DNA of 64,000 nucleotides from Triglochin maritima. Lineage: Eukaryota > Streptophyta > Magnoliopsida > Alismatales > Juncaginaceae. Positions within the stretch are counted from its first letter, which is position 1, and the number at the start of each line of letters is the position of its first letter. Where the stretch lies: contig OY821791.1 in NCBI GenBank assembly GCA_963682175.1, positions 16,582,542 to 16,646,541 of the forward strand. Reading direction: 5' to 3'. The translations under genes were made by a program, and so were the position numbers. Shown in pieces: positions 33,900 to 44,110 of this stretch. Under the pieces are notes generated by a model. That model saw only the letters and a program-made list of their open reading frames with translations. It did not search any database and was not told the DNA's origin.

Positions 33900-35733
33900 T
33901 TTACTAACCCTCTATTTGCAGATTATCCAAAACCCACAATGTTAAGAGATGCACATCCAAATAAATATCAATGCAACTTCAATGCTTGGATAAATAAATT
34001 ACGGCATGGACATGTTTTTGGTGAGAAGATCAAGAATAATCTTAGTTTCTTGGCCACTGATGAACAAGTACTTATCTGTATGTGAAGTTTGAGGGATAAC
34101 AATTTCGAGTGTCTAATTATTTTAATGGATTTTTTGAGGGACGAAATACAAGTCTTTGGAAATGATTCCAACCTTGATAAATAGGCAAAAAGTTGCAAAA
34201 AGGTTCCATATACATTCTGTAAATGTTGGGTTCTCATCGGGCCAAAGGAAATATATAATAGTGAAGGCAAACTACTATATGACTATAGAAGCAACATCCA
34301 TTGCAATCGTGTTACCAGATGATTGTTCTATCCCAACAACAAAGTATTATATAACTCCTTTGCATATGTTACGTACCATTCACAGCAAAGTCGGCCATGT
34401 AACAAGTGAATTCTGTTCACACAAGCTCATGTCCAAAGAAAAAAAAAGTTCTATTTTGTACTAATCATTATATCTTTCTTGAGAAGTTATCTTCGGTATA
34501 GTCCTCCATGTAGAACTATTAACACTAATAAAGACCCAACAAGGAAATTTTGCTGACAAATGCAGTGTCACAATCATAGACAATACGTTCATCATAGTTA
34601 AAAAAAATTGTTTTTTTGTTTGGACAACACAAAGATAATTATTTTCCTTAATAGTAAAAGCAAGACTAAATTAACAATATAGGGGGGACTTGGCAATGGC
34701 AAATGAACATAAACTTAGGGACGCTCAGGAATTTCATAGAACCATTTTGGCTACTCACCTAACAGTAAAAATCTTTCAAGGTAAAATAAAGTTGTTCCCA
34801 TTCAAGATTCTTTGTTTTCGTTTTGAAACTAACCTTCTATGTCGATCAATAGGTTCATATTATGTGGCAACAATAGGTTATTTGGATATAAAAGTTGATT
34901 CATCTCACATGCAGAGAAAGAAAGAGTCGGCTCATTGGTTAATACACGAAATATGTTCGAAGTGACATTTATATTCAACACTACTTAAATAGAAATTGAT
35001 AATGTCACTTACAACTCACTCATTTATTCATTTTAAATCCCAGGTTCAACACTACATACTCTTCAGATGAAGTAGAGAAATTAGCATTATCCAACTATAA
35101 TGTCAACCCGGTGCATATTAATATGACAACTAAGTCAAGCATAATTGATATGTTGGGAAGTTGCACTACATTTTCTGAAAAGTTAAACCTTACTAATTTT
35201 GTTTTCGTTTTTCGTAGACATTAACTTTCGTGATCACTGGAACATTAATAACTGCGATATATACAACGGCTAACTTATGGTATCAAGCATGTCCAAAGTG
35301 TAACTCAACATTTAAGCTTGCTGATAATTGTTTGAGTTGCATTAACTGCAACAAACATGCACCAACCCATGTCCAAAGGTAACCACAAATTGAAGAAAAA
35401 ATTGTCATAATTTGAAAATTAGATGTTTGATATCACCTGATGTATCATAAGGCAAAAGTAAATTACAAGTCACTGATAGCACATGTCAAGTTGATGTAAC
35501 GGTATTTGGCAAAGATAACAACATGATTTTCAGCATGTCGACAACATCACTTCTAGAAATTTTAACCAAGGAAACACTCCAAAGTTTATATCTAACCACT
35601 TAAAAAATATTTTTCATTTAAGATTCAAATGACTTCTCTCAACTGATCGATAAACTCCATCTAGAAGTTGTGAACAGTAGTTTCATTCCTTTTGGCCTAG
35701 CTCTTGACACGACAATTTGTCCTAAGTAAGCTA
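33900..35733 (+). pseudogene. Helitron-associated RPA-like gene, broken
   Basis: Plant Helitrons often carry a replication protein A-like gene downstream of RepHel. Here degenerate OB-fold-like pieces appear: VKANYYMTIEATSIAIVLPDD...PTTKYYITPL (about 34255-34370), and near 35280-35400 a zinc ribbon, WYQACPKCNSTFKLADNCLSCINCNKH, of the RPA70 C-terminal type (C-x2-C ... C-x2-C). This is followed by LQVTDSTCQVDVTVFGKD (about 35463-35520), an OB-fold strand pattern, ending near 35733. Introns may separate the pieces. Identification of the zinc ribbon and last OB fold is good; upstream limits are guesses. Confidence 0.65.
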
Positions 35734-36060
35734 TCTATCCTACGTGGCATTTCTTTACTATTTCATATTTGTATTTTTCAACAAAAAAACATTTCCAAAT
35801 ATTTATACATCTTTGTGTGCATATATATGAAGCGTCAAGGTATATAAACACTATTGATATAGAGAAAAATGAATGCATAGGCTATGTTTGGATGGTTGGT
35901 TTTGGAAATCACTTTCTTTAAGAAAGTGCACTTTAGATGTGCAAACGTGATTTGATGTTTTGAAACTTCTTTAGATGTTATTAAGTGTTGGGTGAGAAAA
36001 TAAGAAACGGAAAAATGAAAGGTCTGATCAAACATCAATTACACTAATGTCCTTCTCATA
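35734..36060. other. Unassigned AT-rich DNA after the Helitron genes
   Basis: No gene is supported. Holds a stretch (about 35878-36050) starting GGCTATGTTTGGATGG, similar in style to the ends of some plant MITEs, but no matching inverted end or target duplication was found. The 3' hairpin and CTRR end of the Helitron could not be located with confidence. Confidence 0.4.
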
Positions 36061-36365
36061 TTTCACCTTCTGGACACATTCTAAACAAGTTTGGACACAC
36101 CCTGGACGAGAATGTGTCCACACCTATCCTGTTCAGAGTGTGTCCAGACCTGTCCAAATTAAGTCCAGACCTGTCCAAATTGTGTCCAGACCAGTTCAGA
36201 GTGTGTCCAAACATGTCCAATTCTGGACACGAGCCAATTTATAGTGTGTCCAGCTGGCAGTCGAATCCTAGACACGAATGTGTCCAGATCGTGTCTAGAT
36301 CTAGACACACTATGGACAAGTTTGGACAAAGTGTGTCCAGACCTGTCCATAGTTTGTTCAGATAA
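36061..36365. repeat. TGTCCA/TGGACA-rich degenerate repeat block
   Basis: About twenty GTCCA or TGGAC(A) motifs in 300 bp. A direct-repeat core at about 36136-36215 has units of the form AGTCCAGACCTGTCCAAATT. Inverted copies (CTAGACACG, CTGGACACG, TTTGGACA) on both sides could pair into hairpins. Open frames on both strands are by-products of the repeat. Confidence 0.75.
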
Positions 36366-37019
36366 TTAAAATAATTAATTAACATACTTAAAATGATATA
36401 AATTTAACAATAGTTAATTATTTAACAAAACAATATTAATTACAATAATAAATTGGGCATTCGGTTAAATATTACTCATGTTTTGGGGACAGACTAGAAA
36501 ATCAAATTTCAACAATGACATTTTTGGTCAAACTACGATGGTAGTCCTCGTAAATTATTACACTTTATGTGTGGGTCCTACTATAAACTCAGAAAAACAA
36601 GTCCCCTATGGTTTCTTGATTCATGTGTTAAATTTTAAAAACTCAATTATGCAAATACCAGTTAATGTTAAAGATACTGGGTTGTTTGTATGAATTTTGG
36701 ATGAATACTAGTTTCCCCCGAAAATTACTATTTCCAATAACCTATGCAGTAGGTTATTTTCCAATATGAAATTTCTACCTCTGTATCAAAGTAATTTTTA
36801 TAATATAGAAGGGATGTTAAGGAAAACAAATGTGCATATTGTCCAACATTTGATTATGATGTTGTTTGGATCTTCTAGCTTGTCCGTCTGTATACTTCTT
36901 ATATAGAACTCAAATAACGTATGTATACCGATGGTCAGTGCTATCATAAAATTTACAATTATATGAAAAATGATGACCCTCATGTTTAGCAAAATAAGGT
37001 AAAAACAATTCCAGATTAA
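36366..37019. other. Unassigned AT-rich DNA
   Basis: No conserved domain, repeat or insertion boundary recognised on either strand. Short open frames (36478-36693 and 36992-36798) show no family resemblance. Confidence 0.4.
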
Positions 37020-37021
37020 AT

Positions 37022-37430
37022 TTGATCAAGTCGGTCTTTGGGAAGTATCATGATCATCCAATAAGAAGGGTTTCCATTTATTCAAATGAACAATTTGAAC
37101 ATCTATTGATTCTAATAATCGATTGCGGGGTTGATCATTTGGGCCTTTCAATTCATAGATGTGAATTTGTGACCTATGAATGGGGATATTCCCGATACTC
37201 ACAAAGAAAAAAGGAAGTGACTTGGACAAAAAGAAAAGAAGTGACTTGGACAAATATTCTTTGTCGATAGCCTCAGACCAATCAATCGAATATTGATTAA
37301 TACGTAATCGATTGAACACTACTTGAAAATGGTTCTTTTGTTCAGAAACAAAATGTTCCAAATGTTCCTGGAAATTCTTGCTCCTATTGGACCATTTGTA
37401 TCTATTTGTATCACGTTAAGGATTCATGGA
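37022..37430 (-). pseudogene. ycf2: Nuclear plastid DNA fragment: part of chloroplast ycf2
   Basis: On the minus strand an uninterrupted frame (37361-37026), extending upstream to about 37420, matches an internal part of the chloroplast Ycf2 protein. Recognised blocks are [55 protein letters not shown] and [17 protein letters not shown]. Ycf2 is a very large essential plastid protein of about 2200 residues; only about 130 are present. Similarity stops abruptly on both sides, an in-frame stop (after a Met-Asn match) lies at the upstream end, and the flanks are nuclear repeats. It is therefore a transferred fragment and not a gene. The repeat-rich SKSL... part is shorter than in many plastid copies. 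Confidence 0.85.
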
Positions 37431-37508
37431 GTTTTAAATATTTATATGATCGAGCAGTGGTGTACTTTTCATAGTAAATCTTGTAAGTTTTTATTTACTT
37501 CTGATTAG

Positions 37509-37892
37509 TGCACAACAAAACCCTGATTGCACATTATAGGATCTTGAACAAATGATTTCGACAATGATATTAAAGAGAAGACAAAGAACACATACCTTGC
37601 TCCACGATTTTATGCGACGAAGAGAAATCTCCAATTGCTAAGAATTGATTTCTCCCACTCAACCCTCACACACTTTTACTTGATAGAAGTTTTGATGGGT
37701 AAAACTAACTTTGTCTGTGGAAGAGGGAGGACAAACTTATATAGAAACAGAGGGAGTAATCACCCATCACGGTGTAACTACCCACTTAACATAAATCTTT
37801 TTTAAATTAATCAATTGATTTTAGACTGATAATATTATTAATTTAATAGAGTTGAGAGACTTAATACATGGGTTAAAAGAAAATATCTGACA
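37509..37892 (-). repeat. Probable copia LTR, reverse orientation (about 384 bp)
   Basis: Starts TGCACAACAAAACCC and ends ATATCTGACA. The next bases on the + strand are TTCTCCCACTT, the reverse complement of the AAGTGGGAGAA polypurine tract that precedes 3' LTRs of plant copia. No partner LTR is seen, as B1 was inserted or the rest was lost. The right edge is better supported than the left. Confidence 0.45.
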
Positions 37893-38201
37893 TTCTCCCA
37901 CTTAGCCCATGTAACACAATTCAAGTTCAAGTATTTAATAATAAAACACCATGCGCATAATTTAAGTAAAAAACTTATATCAATTAAAACATGAGTCACT
38001 ACTAAGTACGAAAACCTATATGGATCATGGCAGTCGTACGTCATTGACTCTGACACATTCCCTTCCATGTATCACAATATAAATTTCATATCTAGTATGA
38101 TGAATAATGAGAGATATCATAATGATCTAACAATATTGTCTTTATAAAAGACGGTTCCCATTTAATCACAGAAATCATTGATGTACATGTACTATGATAA
38201 C
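37893..38201 (-). other. Internal remnant next to the probable copia LTR
   Basis: About 300 bp of AT-rich non-coding sequence following the polypurine-like tract. It ends at ATAAC, directly before the B1 LTR start, and contains no recognisable pol motif. Confidence 0.35.
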
Positions 38202-38269
38202 TGCTTAATCGTTTTAAATACTATAAGTGCACGACCACGTTGAAGCGGTGGCAAGTACGGGTCGAACCT
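38202..38269 (-). repeat. B1 3' LTR, first part (continues at 45666-46982)
   Basis: TGCTTAATCGTTTTAAATAC matches the start of the B LTRs at 58096 and 63466. A2 is inserted after base 38269; the LTR resumes after the duplicated AACCT. Confidence 0.8.
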
Positions 38270-39819
38270 TGATTGATCGTTTTATATTTAACCGCAAGTG
38301 CACGGCCGCGTTGAAGCGGTGGCAAATACGGGTCGTCCACTGGGAGGTGTGTCGACACTTGGTTTATTCGAAGGCAAGGGGTAAAAAGAAGGGGGAAAGA
38401 TGTATTACACTAATCTAAACTACAAAGCTGAAATGAAATGCAAAGGGAATGAAGATAAGCAATAAAACTAAACCCCAAAGGGGGTAGAGAAATAATGTGA
38501 ACATAAAGAAGTGTGTGTGTGTTCATTAAGCTCCTCACAGCATGTAGTGCATGAAATCATAAAACTACATCCAACTTTGCCTCTACATGAATTAAGATAA
38601 GACTACATCATTAAAACATACAAGACAATAATTGGAATGAAACTAAATGAACTCATGTATAAAGACTAGACCCTACTATGCCTCCACATGAATTAAGATG
38701 ACTACATCATTAAAACATACAAGACATTAGCTAAGGAAAAGGCAACAAGAGTACATACACTACAAATTGTGTTACCAACAATTACTTCATCCATATCCTA
38801 ACCTTATCATTCCCCATAAAATAGGTCCACTAATCAAAGCATAAGCTAAGCTTCATTCAAGAGCATTAGCATATCAAAGATAAGAGTGGAGACCCATTAG
38901 ATGGTTATGGAAATCATATAAAGCTCAAGGGATAAAAATAACACACACTTAATACACTACATTATTATATCACATATTTCTCCACCCCCCAAATGGGGAT
39001 GGAACTACTCACTACTCATTACACTACTGATTAGACTAAGTAAGGAAAACATTTAACTAAGATACTAAAATTACTAAACAAGAAATTAAACAAAGTAAAG
39101 CAACCCACACAAAACAAGCAACATAACAAAACAAGATTAAAAGAAACAAATAAACTTTTATTAACAATGACTCACATTGAAGGTAGCATCCTTCTCCACC
39201 TTGAGTTATTGCTTCAAGGCTCACTCCTTAGTAGAGAGAATGCCACCAAACAATGGGTAATTACAATGGAAGGTGAAGAGTTCTATTTATAAGCATGGAA
39301 AAAGCTAATCCGGGACAATCCCCCGATGTGGGACTAAACCAATACCACAAATACACTAAGAATACACTAATACACGTGCTACAGAAAATTGGACGGATCC
39401 TGGGCTAAATGGACCGCCAATTAGCGGTTCCAGACCCCCAATTGGCGGCCTATAAAGCTTGGATCCGTCTGGTTTTCTTTGTGGGCTTTTCTTGAAGTGT
39501 TTCTTGGTCTTAGATGCATCTGGTTGGTTTATTGGAGCTCCGACCCGAATCGAATTGACAAAATACTCCTCATGATGGTGTGGAGTTTCCTGTTTTGCTC
39601 TTAGGTCCTTCTGTCTTACGATCAGGTCCTTCCCCCTTGCATCTTGGTCCCCAGGTCTCACAATTAGGTCCTTTTTTCCTGCTTTTAGGTCCTTTCATGG
39701 CTCTTCTCTTCAAACCTACTTATTTCTGAAAACTAAACATAAAACTCGTCACATAGCATTGCTTAGGTGTAAGATAATGGATATAAGGTACAAATATAAG
39801 CATGAAATGATGTCAATCA
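38270..39819 (-). repeat. A2 3' LTR (1550 bp)
   Basis: TGATTGATCG...GTCAATCA. Palindromes at 39412-39429 and 39433-39450; the second carries the single substitution (CCCCCA for CCGCCA) against the partner LTR. A 101-codon U3 frame (39661-39356) lies upstream of the TATA box. Confidence 0.95.
39284..39334 (-). promoter_or_regulatory. A2 3' LTR promoter: USE plus TATA box
   Basis: Minus strand GTCCCACATCG (39334-39324), 32 nt, TATAAATA (39291-39284). Confidence 0.7.
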
Positions 39820-41465
39820 AATACCCCCACACCTAAGTTTTTGCTAGTCTCGAGCAAAACAAAGAAAGGAAAAAGCATACGAAAAACAAGAAATCCTAAC
39901 TCACTTTCGTAGGAATCACGGTTGCACTTAGCACGTGCAACAAGCCGTTAAACCTCCTTGTTGCCAAGGAGGAGGAGTGGTGTCTCCTGAGGGTTTTCAG
40001 CGGATATACCCACAAAATCCGAACAAGATGCATTAATCAATCTAGCTACACGACTCGTTGGACTTATTTTGTCGATCATGGAATGCGGTAATACTACGGG
40101 TCGACTCTATATATGTAATCAGTCCACACACCTAGCCTAATGAGTTATTCGTGAGAGTTAACTAAGGAATTAAGTGAAAGACATGGGCAACCTTAACTTC
40201 TGAATGTGAAACAAAGTGTAAAGTCCATTTTGGTTCTTATTTGACTCTTCTTTTCTTTTTTTCTTTTTCTTTTCTTTCTTTTTTTTTTCTTTTTTTTTTT
40301 TTGGAACGGTTGGTGTTTGATTCTCCCAGGGTCAGGTTTCGTGCATCATTGCCTATGAGGACTTACACTATCACGTACACCTTCCCCCAAATCTCCACAT
40401 AGGGCGATCCCTACCACCCGTGTAACGGGAGTTCGGTCGGTGCATCCCAAGTCAGATGACTCGAAAGCACCAGGCACAAAGTCCCCTCAGACCTACTTTC
40501 CCGAGTGATAGGAGCCGTGCGAGAAGAGAGAACACCACTTATTTATTCATTTATCTACATGGGAACCAAAACCCCTACACTTAAGTTTCACAAAAAGATA
40601 TTAAGGGCCCTTGACTACAACAAACTTCCTAAATTAACAAACACGAATTATTTGACTCACTAGGTTCAGGGTGGACTTCTTTAAATGTTTGAGCACTGAA
40701 ACCCTATGATTACTCACCCCCAAAGGAAAACTGGGGTGCATCCTAACGACTCGATAAATCCTAAAGCCACGTACTAGATATCCTAATGCATCAAGTTCAA
40801 GACAATTTTGGGAGCTTTCTTTTTACTTTGCCTCTCAACGGTTTTGCACATGCTAAACACACGCAAAACCCACAAAACATTTTCTTTCGAAAACACATGA
40901 AGATTTTGAAAGAAATGTGAAAATTTTGAAGCACTAGGCAAGCAAAAGAAGACAAGTCACCCAAGGATCATGGCAAGCATATATATCGGTATTAAATGCA
41001 GCACACTATCATGACCCTAACAATGCAAACAAAAGAAAACAAAATCGAAGGAAAAAGACTCGACTATGTACACACGTAAAACACCCCCCACACCTACTTC
41101 ATGCATTGACCTCAATGAATGCAAGCAAGATACTACATGGATTGATGCATAAAAAGGAGAGATCTCACCAACATGAAGTACAAAGGGAAGTGCAAGGTCA
41201 TGTTGATGGACATAACCCGAATTCCCTCAAAACCTGTGAGATGCTAAAGAAGGGATACAAATACGTGAAAGAAATGGAGCCCAAATACACAAGGGTTGGG
41301 GCTCACAACAATCGATGCTCACTGAAGGAGTCTTTTATTGTACTTCTTTTTTTCTTTTTATTTTTGTTCTTTTTTTTTATTTTTATTTTTTCATATAACT
41401 ATGTACAAACATAAGTTCCCATCTTCATTTGTCAAAAGACATCAAATGGGAACCTCAAGAGTGGG
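39820..41465 (-). other. A2 region between gag and 3' LTR, non-coding
   Basis: Same organisation as A1: polypurine tract beside the LTR (39820-39833), homopurine run at about 40245-40303 and another just after the gag stop (41342-41392). Conserved block at about 40320-40530 shared with A1 and B1. Confidence 0.6.
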
Positions 41466-42977
41466 TCAATGCACCTGGAAAGGGAACATGACACCACGCG
41501 GGGCCAGAATACTCATGTGTGGGCCCCCTTCACAAAAAGCACCAGATGAAATGAGAGGTTCGTGAATTGGACGCAAAGGCGTCTCATTCAAAGGATCAAA
41601 CTGAAAGAGCTTGAACCTCTCGAGAGTTTGGGAAGTAAAGGGCAACGGAGGAAGAGTTTCTCCCGTTGCGTTGCTGAAGTTATGATCGTCAATCCAAACT
41701 CTCCAACCAACAGGCTGGTGGGTTGGAACGAGGTCAAGCACCTCGTTATGCATGTCCAACTCACCAGGAGAACAGGACGTGGGTCTCATACCCAAAGTAT
41801 CCTCCAAGGAACTCCTAATACCCTCATGAGCAATGTAGTTGTTTGATGTTCCATCATTTCCAAGATGATCAGGAACAATAGTGAGAGGCAAACTCTCATC
41901 AGGTTGTTTGAAGTTGAGGGTACTAGGGAGCTCTTGCTCCACCAGAGGTGGGTCCTTAAGAGGATCAAAATGAAGATCATGTGGCTCAAGGGCCACGGGA
42001 CAAAAAGATAAGGCACAATCCTGTGCCGACTCATAATAGAACTGGTCCAAGTTATTCTCAATTTGAATCGAATCCTCCACTAAGTGATCGTGAATTGAAA
42101 CCCCAAGTCCCTCAGGCTGACTAGGAGTTTGACTTTGAAAGGTTGTGCTTTGAATTTGTGGATGTGGTGGTGGTTCGATATCAAAAGATGAATCCTCATG
42201 TTGACAAGAAAGGTGACCCTCCTCGCGTTCATGGAATTGTTGTGTCATTTGTCTCACTTGCAATTCCATATTTTGCAAGGAATTCAAGTTGGACTTCAAT
42301 AAAGTTTGAGTGGTTTCCATGAATGTTTGGAGGGTTTGTTTTAAGGAATCAAATTTGGGGTCAACAGTGAGGTCCAAGTCAGAGCTTGGGAAATTTTGGG
42401 GTTGGGTGTTGATGGGCTGAGAATGAGTCCAATGATTTGAAGTGGGGTGTTGGTAGAATTCTGAGTATTCGGGAGGAGGATACGGGGGTGAAAATGAGGT
42501 ATAAGAATTTGGATAAGATTTGTCTCCCCATGAATCCATCACTCTCGGGTTGTAAGCGGATGCGTAATGGTCATAATGAGCATTTTGGGAAAATGTGTGC
42601 TCATACTCAGGCTCAGGGGGAACATAAGGACTTTCCCCGATAACATGACCACTCAACCCACAACAGTCGCACGGTACGGCTACTGGAGCCACCGGGGCAC
42701 TCATGTCGTCTGCCATATGCATGAAAGAGGCCAAAGTTTGTTGTAATGTCTCAGTTTGTTGACCAGCATATGATCCGGCATAACTAGATTGTGGTCTAGC
42801 AGTCGGTGCCTCTCTCATGTTACCCCAATATGAAGACTGCTCAGTCACAAAATTGCGATCATCCCAACCATACGGGGTGTTAGTCTGAGCCACCCCAGGT
42901 TGCATGGGTCCGGAGTACCAGGGAGAATCGTCCTGGTCCCAACAATGATATGGATGGTCGCCCATGTAACCATCCAT
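41466..42977 (-). CDS. A2 gag-like protein, intact 503-residue frame
   Basis: Minus strand, first in-frame ATG at 42977 (MDGYMGDHPYHCWDQDD). The frame is open further upstream without an ATG. A Gln/Thr/Ser/Pro-rich N-terminal part is followed by a zinc knuckle near residues 103-116 (CDCCGLSGHVIGES) in which the last Cys is Ser, whereas A1 has Cys. A Tyr/Pro-rich segment (YPPPEYSEFYQH) and a likely coiled part (FMETTQTLLKSNLNSLQNMELQVRQMTQQFHERE) come next. An acidic linker leads to a C-terminal domain of about 120 residues (PVGWRVWIDDHN ... RGVMFPFQVH), similar to that of B1/B2. It is the only ORF of the element. It probably binds element RNA or assembles with a partner's Gag; that is inference. 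I do not recognise the C-terminal domain. Confidence 0.8.
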   Translation of the reverse strand: MDGYMGDHPYHCWDQDDSPWYSGPMQPGVAQTNTPYGWDDRNFVTEQSSYWGNMREAPTARPQSSYAGSYAGQQTETLQQTLASFMHMADDMSAPVAPVAVPCDCCGLSGHVIGESPYVPPEPEYEHTFSQNAHYDHYASAYNPRVMDSWGDKSYPNSYTSFSPPYPPPEYSEFYQHPTSNHWTHSQPINTQPQNFPSSDLDLTVDPKFDSLKQTLQTFMETTQTLLKSNLNSLQNMELQVRQMTQQFHEREEGHLSCQHEDSSFDIEPPPHPQIQSTTFQSQTPSQPEGLGVSIHDHLVEDSIQIENNLDQFYYESAQDCALSFCPVALEPHDLHFDPLKDPPLVEQELPSTLNFKQPDESLPLTIVPDHLGNDGTSNNYIAHEGIRSSLEDTLGMRPTSCSPGELDMHNEVLDLVPTHQPVGWRVWIDDHNFSNATGETLPPLPFTSQTLERFKLFQFDPLNETPLRPIHEPLISSGAFCEGGPHMSILAPRGVMFPFQVH

Positions 42978-44087
42978 CTCAAGAAAAACTCTCGAGTCGA
43001 TCACTCTCACCACCACGAGGCTAAGCTCGCAAAAAGTGCTCGACTCGACCCTAAAACGCTAACAGAGAGTGTAAAGGGGAGGAGACTATAACGTAGAAGA
43101 AGGTAAGAAGAAGATGACTCAGAGGAGAAGGGAAGAATCCCTAGAGCTAGCGAGGGTACAGGGTGAAGGTAGAAGCCTAACTAGCAAGCATGGCTCAAAC
43201 AATGTAAGGCAATGGGTCCTTAGGCTAGACGACGCCTAACTTCGAGGTCACTAGCCTCGACACGCCTCACCTCCCTACAACGAGGACCACAATGCCCAGC
43301 AAGTGATACCAGATCCGGAGATCCAGTACCTCCTACTATCGACAAGGTAGGCAACGCCGATCAGGTCATGGCGGTCTCAACTAGATTACTCTCCTAGTGC
43401 GTCCGAATTCCTAGGGCCAATGTCTACTTGCTTTTAGTTAAGGCTTTACTTGAGTGTGCTTTTTGGGGCTAAGGGAGGGGTGATGAAATCCCCCACCTTA
43501 TCTTTGAAGTCTATAGGTGATGCCCCTTAAAGATGTTTTGAAATCTTAGGCTAGCAAGCAACTCACCAAACAAGCACTCACCTCACTCTTGTTTCGATGC
43601 AAACCTTACTCACTAATGAATGTCCTAATCCGTGAATGAGTGATAAGGAATGCGTACCTCGCTCCAGCAATCAATGACAAAATGTAAAGCAAAGAAAAGA
43701 AAGATGCAAGCAAGGTCTACATATGATGCATGACCTAGATGGCAAGAAGTCTAATCTTTTGCTTTGAGTTTTATGGTCCAAGTTGATTAAAGGGGATTGA
43801 AATTAAATCTGGGAGCAAACTAAAGATCACAACATGCAAAATTGGGCTCCCAGATAACTAAAGTGAACAACATAACAACTGGAACAAATTTGAGAGCAAT
43901 TGAGGCTCACCAGGCCGCCAATTGGCGGTCCCAGACCGCTAATTGGCGGTCACTTTGTGGATTCGTTTGCTCCAACTTTCCCAGTAGCTTCCCCTTGATT
44001 TTCTCGTTCCCTGAAACTAAACAAAACTGGACACAAAAAATCAAAAACCCCTCGAATCGTCCAAACCAAGGTCTGGACAGAGCACCT
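42978..44087 (-). other. A2 5' leader, non-coding
   Basis: Palindromes at 43913-43930 and 43934-43951. On the minus strand the first-listed palindrome is directly followed by GGTGAGCC, a splice-donor-like site. The conserved leader block is at about 43265-43400. Confidence 0.6.
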
Positions 44088-44104
44088 CCCCGGCAACGGC
44101 GCCA
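44088..44104 (-). other. A2 primer-binding site (tRNA-Asp)
   Basis: The + strand CCCCGGCAACGGCGCCA equals the 3' end of plant tRNA-Asp; six bases from the 5' LTR. Confidence 0.85.
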
Positions 44105-44110
44105 AAAACT

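Noticed and set aside
35878..36060. GGCTATGTTTGGATGG stretch as a MITE
   Set aside because: No matching inverted terminus and no target duplication found.
36798..36992. Possible further Helitron or RPA coding piece
   Set aside because: A CxYCPTF-like string is visible in one frame but nothing around it supports a family assignment.
37022..37270. 82-codon + strand frame
   Set aside because: Antisense shadow of the ycf2 fragment, whose minus-strand frame matches the known protein.
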